Positions 56,120-64,000 of a stretch of DNA of 64,000 nt are shown here, piece after piece; position 1 is the first letter of the stretch, and each line of letters opens with the position of its first letter. The stretch spans positions 26,659,405 through 26,723,404 of the forward strand of contig CM044322.1 in the NCBI GenBank assembly GCA_024291935.2, in the 5' to 3' direction. The notes under the pieces are model-generated. The model had not been told where the DNA came from. It ran no database searches and saw only the letters and a program-made list of their open reading frames with translations. Position numbers and translations under genes: made by a program. The stretch comes from Okapia johnstoni (Eukaryota > Chordata > Mammalia > Artiodactyla > Giraffidae).

Positions 56120-56520
56120 CAGTGGTTCTCAATCAGGGGCAATTTTGTCACTCAGGGAACATTGGGCAATATCTGGACACAACTTTGGTTGTTAAACTGG
56201 CATGGGGGGTGCAACCGCCTAGGGCAGTGTTCCTCAACCTCTGGGATCTAATGCCTGATGATCTGAGGTGGGGCAGATGTAATAATAATAGAAATAAAGT
56301 GTACAATAAATATAATGCACTTGAAATCATCCTGAAAACATCCCTCTGCCCTAGTCCATGGAATCTTTCATGAAACTGGTCCCTGGTGCCAAAAAAGTGA
56401 GGACCGCTGACCTGGGGGTAGAGGCCAGGGATGCTGCTAAGCATCTCACAGTGCACAGAACCGCTCCCCACAACAAAGACTTATTTGATCCGAAATGTTA
56501 ACAGTACCAAGAATGAGAAA
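56120..56520 (+). mobile_element. MER5A-type hAT remnant interrupted by another hAT element
   Basis: The outer element is at 56120-56224 ('cagtggttctcaatcagggg') and resumes after 56410 ('gggtagaggccagggatgct' to 'gaatgagaaaccc'). The two halves are collinear with the family consensus, so the middle is a later insertion. Confidence 0.65.
56225..56409. mobile_element. MER1-type hAT element nested in MER5A
   Basis: It begins 'cagtgttcctcaacc' and ends 'gaggaccgctg', with 'taatgcctgatgatctgagg' and 'ctggtccctggtgccaaaaa' inside. Flanking 8-mers gcctaggg (56217-56224) and acctgggg (56410-56417) match at 6 of 8, fitting a decayed hAT target-site duplication. Confidence 0.6.
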
Positions 56521-57173
56521 CCCAGGTCTAGAAAGGCCTCAGCTGGGATTTCTGTCTCTGCCTGATGTGATCTCTCATTGCCTAGCAGGTCAGATCAAGC
56601 CACAGGTTCCCAAGAGCTGCAGGAGAGACCAAGCCCCAAAGCACACTTTTCAAGTCTCCACTTGCCTTGTGTTTGCCAATATGTCATCAGACAAAACAAA
56701 CTGCACAGCCAGGGTTCATCTGGGAGAGGCTCCACATTTTCACCTACCCACGTCAAGGCTTCTGTTATTTAAAAGCTGAAAGCATTCCAACTGACACAGA
56801 AAGTTACCCTAATTCCTGATGACTTTCTGGTTCCTGGTTTCTTTCCTGGGAAAGGCCAGTTCCAGGGCCTGCCCTTGGGTTCCACTAGGACACTGTGTAT
56901 CACTCCAGGGTCTCTGGTTCCAAACAACAGAAACTTCCTGTGGCTAACTTAAACAGAAAGGGAGCTAATCGAAAGGCAACAAGGTAGGTTAGAGAATCAA
57001 AGGGTGAGCAAAGCTGAGAAGTCAGGATCATCAGGAGAAGATTTAGGTCAGGAGAAAAGTCAGGACTATCAGGAACCAGCTCTTCTTTCCCATAGATGTC
57101 CTCTTCTTTTGCTTCAGCTGGTTTGAGTTTCTGTTATTGCAAACAAAATGGCCTTTATTAAGACACTCTTGGG

Positions 57174-57320
57174 ACTTCCCTGGTGGTCCAGTGGTTAGGT
57201 CGTCACCTTCCAATGTGGAGGGTGCCAGTTCATCCTTGTTCAGGGAGCTAGGATCCCACATGCCTTGCAGCCAAAACACCAAAACGTAAAACAGAAACAA
57301 TATTGTAATAAATTCAATGA
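57174..57320 (+). mobile_element. CHR-type SINE, forward
   Basis: 'gacttccctggtggtccagt' through 'gctaggatcccacatgcctt' and an A/T-rich tail. Confidence 0.75.
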
Positions 57321-58211
57321 AGCCTTTTTTTAAAAGACACTCTGGTACACAGCCCCGACTGGTAGCTCTGAGAAGCTACCAATGACCTCTCCCCTGGGGT
57401 TGTTCCAAGGCACAACAAGGGACAGGCGGCTTTACCCTCCTCCCAGAGCTCCCAATCTTCTGATCCCTCCGAGAGGCTGAACCAAACAACTTCCTCCTGC
57501 CCTTGCCAATGGCCGCCCAATTGGATTCGTGACTTTGCAGATAAGGTGCCCTTCTCCAGCAACTTGGCACAGCCAGCCATGCCTGCTGTTGTGGAAACCA
57601 GAGTCATGAAGTGTCTGTGGGAAAAAACAGCTTCCGCCAGATCTTCATTCCCAAGTGTGTTCCTGGTAAGTGGAGTGGTTTCCAATTTTCTAGGGTCTTA
57701 GGAATGAAAGCAATACACCGAAGACGATGAGAGGAAACCCAACACCTGCTCACGCTGATGTGCTTCTCTTTTCCGTACTGAGGTTCCTAAAGCCTCTTCT
57801 CTGTACTGAGGTTAGGGTGCCCGGTGAGGGTAGACTATTTCAGCTTATCAGCTTGGCCTCATTTCCATCAAGATGCACTGCTTGCATCCGTCTGTTCAGT
57901 GTCCCGAGTTATTTTGGGCCCATTCATGACCTTATGTCCCTGCTTTTGTTTTTAAACATTTTTCTTTGTCCATCTGTTCCCTAGGAATCCATCACAATGC
58001 CGCCTTCCTGCAGTGGGAAGCATTAGCAGATTCCTTGTTTTGACTTTACTCTTATAATGCTTTCATTCCTAAGACCCTAAGATATTGGAGGCAGAAATTT
58101 TATCTTCTGGCTCACCGTGGTCTAATCATCAGAGGTACTCTATTCTGATCAATCACTTTTATAGTTAAACAACCAGCCTTCATTCATTCAGGCAACAAAT
58201 GCTGGGTACCT

Positions 58212-58455
58212 ACTATGCACCTGATGCAAAGAACTGACTCATTGGAAAAGATCCTGATGCTGGGAAGGAATGAAGGCAGGAGAGCAGAAGGGGATGACAG
58301 AGGAGGAGATGGTTGGATGGCATCACTGACTCGATGGACACGAGTTTGAGCAAGCTCCGGGAGTTGGTGATGGGCAGGGAAGCCTGGCGTGCTGCAATCC
58401 ATGGGGTTGCAAAGAGTCGGACATGACTGAGCGACTGAACTGACTGACTGTGCAC
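58212..58455 (+). mobile_element. BovB 3' fragment
   Basis: 'gcaaagaactgactcattgg', 'gagtttgagcaagctccggg' and 'gacatgactgagcgactgaa' match the BovB 3' end. Confidence 0.85.
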
Positions 58456-58967
58456 CAGGTACTAATGACACTGCGCTAGACCTCGTAGCCCACACCTCTG
58501 CTCCCCTGTCTTTTCACGATCTGACCCGCTGCTCACCTGAGGAGTGGAATCGTTCATTTAGTGGGTGTGTTGCCTGGGGGAGCTCACCTGTGACGTTCCC
58601 ATCCTCTTTTTTGGCTTTCTATGAGATTCCTGCTGGGCCTTCTCTAGAGAGAGCTTCACACAGCAGTTACCCCCTTCTGGAAGTTTCTTTGTCCCTTTCA
58701 ACAGTTGAATTTTAATAGCTAATAATTGCAAACTTGTTATGGCATCCTTGCCAGCCATCAGATCCTGTGCTAAGCACGGCCCAGACATTATCCCTTTCAG
58801 TCCTCACTGTGTGTATCACTCCTGTTTCACATGTGAAAACAATAAGAAGTAAGTTACTTGCCCAAGAGAAAAAGCCTCAGAGCTCAGACTTCGTACTCAA
58901 CTGCTCCAATGAAGCACTTTCCTCAATGAAGTCCAGGAACCAGCTTGTTATCTACTGGTCAGTGAAG

Positions 58968-59140
58968 ATCAGGTTGGCAAACTTTTTCTATAAAGGGCCA
59001 TTTCCCTTTGTGAACCATGGAGTCACTGTCATGACTACTCAACTCTGCCATTGTAGCATGATGCCTGAACAAATGAGCATGGCTATGTCCCAATAAAACT
59101 TTATTTATAAAGATAGGCAGGGGGCCAGATGTGCCAGCCC
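58968..59140. mobile_element. hAT-type (Charlie-related) remnant
   Basis: 'ggttggcaaactttttctat', 'ctactcaactctgccattgt' and 'ccaataaaactttatttata' match a common mammalian non-autonomous hAT element that I cannot name exactly. Confidence 0.5.
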
Positions 59141-60618
59141 CATGTTGGACTCTTACGCAGACTAGATTGTTAATATCTGCATGGCTATTGCTTGCCACAT
59201 AACTACCAGGAAGCCAGTTTATCAACATCTCCATCACTGAGAGCATCTGGAGCTTTTACTATGAACCATGCTCTTCACTAAACACTTCACATAAATTTTC
59301 TCATTTAATCCTCTCAAGTACTCCAGGAGGAGAGATCCATTGCTGTTTATAGACAATGCAACTGAGGCCTCTAGAAAGGTAAAACAGGCTGCCCTAGGTC
59401 ACCCCAAAGGGATTTTCAGATCCAGATCCTAAACATGATGCAACACTGCCTCTCACCATCACAGCCCTGCATCTGAACAATAGGAAGCTTCACAGGTGAA
59501 TCAGGAGAACTGCCTTCCACTGAACCAAGCTTGAAGGAAACAAGACTTCATGACAAACCCCTTGCTCTCGGCATCCTGGCTTACTAGCCCCTTCTCAGAG
59601 TCCCCTGCTTTCTTTAGTTACTACCTGAGTTCACGTGTCCCTGGCCTGGGCACCATGCTCTCTCTTTCAACCAACTTTGCCTACCTCAGCCTTGTGCTAA
59701 TTTTACAACCTGCTTTTCAGTTTCCCAAATCCTCATGTTCCGCTGCAGCAGCCACATGCACTGGTTACCCCTACCCTCCTTTTATTCCTTCCACCTTTTC
59801 TGCTGAGTGGAGAGCTCTAAATGACCTCTGGGCCTTATCGACGCCCAAGGACCAGCAGGTCACTCGGCCACAATCCCTATCTGACGCTGCTGATGCTGTC
59901 CTCAGAGGAGCAGGGGACAGATACTTGAGAGGTTTGTTGTCCAAGAGATCCTGTTAACTTTGTGTTGAGTCATGTGGGTGCACAGAGGTGTCACTTTTCT
60001 CTTTCTTAGCAGTGACCTTGAGACCTGAAAACCAGCCACCGGATGCTCAGGAGGGGACACTGAGAAAACACCCCGTCAATCCTGAGCCCTCAGGCAGAGC
60101 AGGCCATCATGCATTCAGTCAACCTTGACTTCTCCAACCTGACCTTGGGCCAGGCACCATGCTGGCACTGAGGAGCCAAAGCTGAACCAGACAGACAGGT
60201 CCCTTCCCCCAGGAAGCTGTGCTGGGGCAGGGGGGGGTAGGAGGTGTCAGATAGTTTACTAACAGCGTCACTGTGGGTGGTAATAAGTACTGAGTCCCAG
60301 CCAGAGGCTTGTTAGCTGGAACAGTCATAGCCTTTGTCAGTCCCCCAGCGTGGGTCCAACAGTTCTCACTCTTCATACTGGCTAGTCCCACTCTCCTCAC
60401 CCCCATTCCCACTCCTGCACATGGCTGGGAGAACTCCAGGACCAGAGCCTGGTGTCCAACACACTTAATAAATAGGTCTTGATTGCCTGGATGGAGACGC
60501 ACACTACTTTCATAGAATAGTATAAAAATCGAAATCAGCTGCCCATATTATTGCCATATTTGGAAAGGGTCCAGGAAGGCCCTGCCGATGCAACATTGCT
60601 GGGTTTTAAGCCACAAGA

Positions 60619-60672
60619 TACACACACACACACACACACTCACTCTCTCTCGCTTTTTCTCTCTCTCTCAGC
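60619..60672. repeat. (CA)n followed by (TC)n microsatellite
   Basis: A pure 'acacacacac' run grades into 'ctctctctcgctttttctct'. Confidence 0.9.
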
Positions 60673-62813
60673 ATTTAAGACAGGGTTAAGACTCAAGCTG
60701 AACTGCCTGGGGTTTAACAGAAGCAGAAATCACGCTCAGCTTTCTTCTCCCAGCCCGTCCATTTGGGCATATGCAACTAATTAGAAAGACAATCTTGATT
60801 TTCAAGTAGATTAAACGCATCCAAGATAACCACGAAAAGAGAACTTGTGAGAGAGATAGGTTGGCTTCTAATGACCGGCAACCACCTGCAGGCCTTGGCC
60901 CCATTACACCCTTTCCCACCTGCTCTGCTCTGTGGTCCTATGAGCGCCTCCTGACACAGCTCCCCTGCTGCCCGCTCTGCACAGCTTCCAGACTTGGCAG
61001 GAGGTAAGAGAGCCTCTGAGACCAACCAGGCTGTGACCTCATTCTCGGCTCTCACTCCTCCAGTCGCTCCAAATGGGTATCTGGGCTGTCCCTCAACTTT
61101 GACCTCTGTGTACCTTTCTCCATCCATCACAAGTTTGCTGGTGACCACGGAGGGTTTGTGATGATGAATGAGTAAACCGGTGTTTATAAAGTGCCAAGTG
61201 AGTGCTGTAGTTTATGAGCTGACTCTATCTCCAGTCTCCCTAATCCCTTCTTGTTTTCCAAGCATCTCAGGCTGGAGGGACCACCCAGTTCCATCCGGCT
61301 CTGGAATGCCCCTCAAAGTTCTCTCCATCTGCCCGCATCACCCGAGAGCTCTTCCCAACTCCTCCTTGTGTCTCCCTCCTGTTTTTCAAAGGGCTGTTGT
61401 TTTTCTTAATATTGCTTTACCCCTCCCCAAAAGACAGTTACACAAGTAGATGTGGGAGGAAGCTAAAAAACATAAGTCAACGATGACTAAGTCTGCCTAG
61501 CTCCCTTGTCGCTGGAATATTGTCAGAATCGGCTCTCTTTCACCCCTGCCTCTGTAAAAATCCTTTGCCGAGGGTGTGATTTTTTCCTGAAGATCATTCT
61601 TTCCACATGACCAAATGTTGTCATGCATAGCCAGTCCAGAGAGTTTCTTTCTGCCCAAATCTGTGCTTGGGGCACAGCACTCAGGGTCACTCAAAAGTGA
61701 TTTTTCCCTAATGAACAGGCAACTGGGTGGCTCCTGGAAGTTTCACTAGCAATCAGGGATCATCAGTTATCCCAGAGTTTTCTTCCCCCCACTACTTCTC
61801 TGGTTTCTTAATAAGTGCTTTTCCTGAAGTCCAATGACCTCAGAAGGAAAGAGTTCAAATAAAATCCAGAATGCATCTCCAGCTTTGGAGCAGACAACAA
61901 GGCCTCTGAAATGAGACAGACACCGAGCAGCCTGAGCTCCTGCTCCACAGTCCCAGAGTCTCAACCCCTGAACACTAGTGACGGAATCAGCCCAAGAGGT
62001 GTTAAAAGGGCTCGCCCATTGGGCAGCACTTCCTGAGCTCTGTCTGAGCATAAGAGCCACAGGGTCTGGGCGTTCTGCTCCTCTTTTACAAGATGCAATA
62101 GGTAATGAACAGGAATTCGCCCAACTGTGCATCATGGAGCCCGCCCTGCCTCCAGAGGGTTGTGTTCACACAAGCCAAATGGGCAATTGACCAGAGCATT
62201 TAATACTTAAGAGTCTGTGTGAATAATCCAAACCAAAATCCCAGGTTTTTCATATACATGTAAATTGTTCTTCACAAAGGCAAATCCTAACCTAATCCCG
62301 TCACTGTTAAAAAGTTGGCTCCCATAAACAAAACATTTCATAATAAAGGCAGCCCTATTTCATGCAGAACCATTATGAATCATAGGTTGGGGCAAATTGA
62401 GGTCTATCAGATTTTAAGTAATTAACTGCCTAAAAACGAAAGCTCAGAATTTGCAAACCCAAGCATTTGCAGGCATAATTTTTAAAGTTTCGATCTATAC
62501 CATGTCCCCAGGCTTTTGCATTCAATAAAAACCCAACTATTTTGCCTCTGATGAGTCCTTGAAGAAAACACATGGAAGATACAGAAACTTAGCTCTTAAA
62601 AGTAGCTGGACCAAATTGTCCAAGACCAACAGAAACTTAATTCCAACCTTTAAAAAACACAAAATCACATCATTTAAGCTGAATATCTTTATTGGAATCA
62701 GAAACAGTCCAACTCATTTCTCAAAAATAAGTTGATGAAAATTTCATATTTTCTGAAGCCTGAAGAGTTTTTTTCTCAATTTTATTCTTTTTAAAATGCC
62801 TATTAAATTAATT

Positions 62814-63415
62814 CTCAGTTCAGTTCAGTCACTCAGTCGTGTCCAACTCTTTGAGACCCCATGGACTGCACAGCACACCAGCCCTCCCTGTCCATCACCA
62901 ACTCCCAGAGTTTACTCAAACTCATGTCCATCGAGTCGGTGATGCCTTCCAACCATCTCATCCTCTGTTGTCCCCTTCTCCTCCACCTTCTCCTCCCACC
63001 TTCAGTCTTTCCTAGCATCAGGGTCTTTTCCAATGAATCAGTTCTCCGCATCAGGTGGCCAAAGTATTGGAGTTTCAGCTTCAACATCAGTCCTTCCAAT
63101 GATTATTCAGGACTGATTTCCTTTAGGATGAACTGGTTGGATCTCCTTGCAGTCCAAGGGACTCTCAAGAGTCTTCTCCAACACCACAGTTCAAAAGCAC
63201 CATTTCTTTAGTGCTCAGCTTTCTTTATAGTCCAACTCTCACATCCATACACGACTACTGGAAAAACCATAGCTTTGACTAGATGGACCTTTGTTGTCAA
63301 AGTAATGTCTCTGCTTTTTAATATGCTGTCTAGGTCATAGCTTTTCTTCCAAGGAGTAAGTGTCTTTTAATTTCATGGCTGCAGTCACCATCTGCAGTGA
63401 TTTTGGAGCCCCCCC
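62814..63415 (-). mobile_element. BovB 3' fragment, reverse, about 600 bp
   Basis: 'ctcagttcagttcagtcact' begins the element in reverse. An 88-codon minus-strand remnant ([20 protein letters not shown]) is the C-terminus of the BovB ORF, and older ORF sequence continues to 'atctgcagtgattttggagc'. This is the longest BovB piece in the window. Confidence 0.85.
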
Positions 63416-63514
63416 CAAATTAATTCTAACAATATCCTTTTTTTTTTTTTTTAAGGAAAACATTTTTTTTTTTTAAGTCATTGAATTTGTTACAACACTG
63501 CATTTGTTTTCTGT

Positions 63515-63622
63515 TTTGGTTTTTTGGCCCGGAGGCATGTGGGGTCTTAGCTCCCTGATCAGGAATGAACCCATACATTGGAAGCACAGAGTCTTAACCA
63601 CTGGACCTCCAGGGAAGTCCCA
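63515..63622 (-). mobile_element. CHR-type SINE, reverse
   Basis: 'tggggtcttagctccctgat' to 'ggacctccagggaagtccc'. Confidence 0.75.
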
Positions 63623-63821
63623 GCAATATTCTTAAACTGTGGGAAATCGACAAATATCAATTGAGGATCTGTTCTGTGTGAATTAGCCTGTAACAGCTCA
63701 CTGATTTTACATTCTCAAGTGCTGTCTGCTTCCAGAGCACTAAGCCCATCTCTTCTCTGGGGGAAGCTGTTTCTGCAGAGTCTTGAGAATCATCCTTACA
63801 TTTTAGAGAATAAGCACAAAG

Positions 63822-63990
63822 CACAGTAGTGATTCTCAACCTTCATGTAGCCAAACGCCCCTGGGTGTCTGTTAAAATGTAGATTTCTGGCTCCCACTCC
63901 AGAGATCAGTTTTGTTTTTCTGGATTGGAGCCTGGGAATTGATATTATCAACCAGCCCCCCTCTTCCACTGCAGGAGTCCTGTTTCTGGA
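63822..63990. mobile_element. Probable hAT-type remnant at window end
   Basis: 'gtagtgattctcaaccttca' and 'ggattggagcctgggaattg' resemble MER1-group elements. The right part is degenerate. Confidence 0.35.
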
Positions 63991-64000
63991 AGTCCACAAC

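Larger units (their letters stand above)
53921..64000. other. Intergenic region downstream of FHAD1, no gene supported
   Basis: It contains SINEs, BovB fragments, hAT remnants and microsatellites listed separately, and otherwise unique sequence. No open frame here has splice sites, domain content or length that would support a gene. In other mammals EFHD2 is expected further downstream, which is recalled synteny and not seen here. Confidence 0.55.

Noticed and set aside
62833..63099. 88-codon minus-strand open frame
   Set aside because: It is the C-terminal remnant of the BovB ORF inside a truncated LINE, not a gene.

Overview
This is a ruminant (bovid) nuclear genomic window. The evidence is the repeat content: many Bov-tA/Bov-A2-type tRNA-derived SINEs, BovB (RTE) LINE tails, cetartiodactyl CHR-type SINEs, a ruminant-style L1 and older mammalian MIR, L2, L1M and hAT remnants. 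The species cannot be fixed from sequence alone. Family names are recalled from consensus features and were not checked by search.

The only protein-coding gene I can support is the 3' part of FHAD1 (forkhead-associated domain containing protein 1) on the plus strand. I place 13 to 15 coding exons with correct splice sites and matching phases. They run from a coiled-coil exon at 21659-21832 to the stop codon at 53469-53471 and a poly(A) signal at 53895-53900. All visible exons encode charged, heptad-like coiled coil; the N-terminal FHA domain lies upstream of the window. Three short in-phase exons at 45210, 46504 and 49065 look like optional or isoform-specific exons.

The dominant oddity is a duplication with a period of about 15.6-15.7 kb. 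Positions 1-11715 (copy A) recur at about 15765-27392 (copy B), including three FHAD1 exons (174, 226 and 85 nt), the flanking introns and a 5'-truncated L1. The three exons total 485 nt, which is not a multiple of 3, so including both sets would break the frame. Copy A's third exon also carries a 2-nt insertion. Most A/B differences are homopolymer or other short indels. Surplus bases sit in the left part of copy B and at the right end of copy A. That pattern fits two overlapping contig ends that failed to merge (false or haplotypic duplication) better than a real tandem duplication, but a real one is not excluded.

Region by region: 1-3500, truncated antisense L1 ORF2 (copy A). 3500-11715, FHAD1 introns and exons (copy A). 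11716-15050, AT-rich intronic sequence with L1M, L2 and microsatellites, seen once. 15050-19080, second antisense L1, apparently chimeric. 19080-27392, copy B with FHAD1 exons. 26843-27289 holds an unexplained 149-codon open stretch followed by AATAAA. 27393-53920, remaining FHAD1 exons and introns. 53920-64000, intergenic sequence with SINEs, BovB, a nested hAT insertion and microsatellites, and no supported gene.

I found no novel biological system. The best leads are the duplication, the open reading frame at 26843-27289 and the three short candidate FHAD1 exons.
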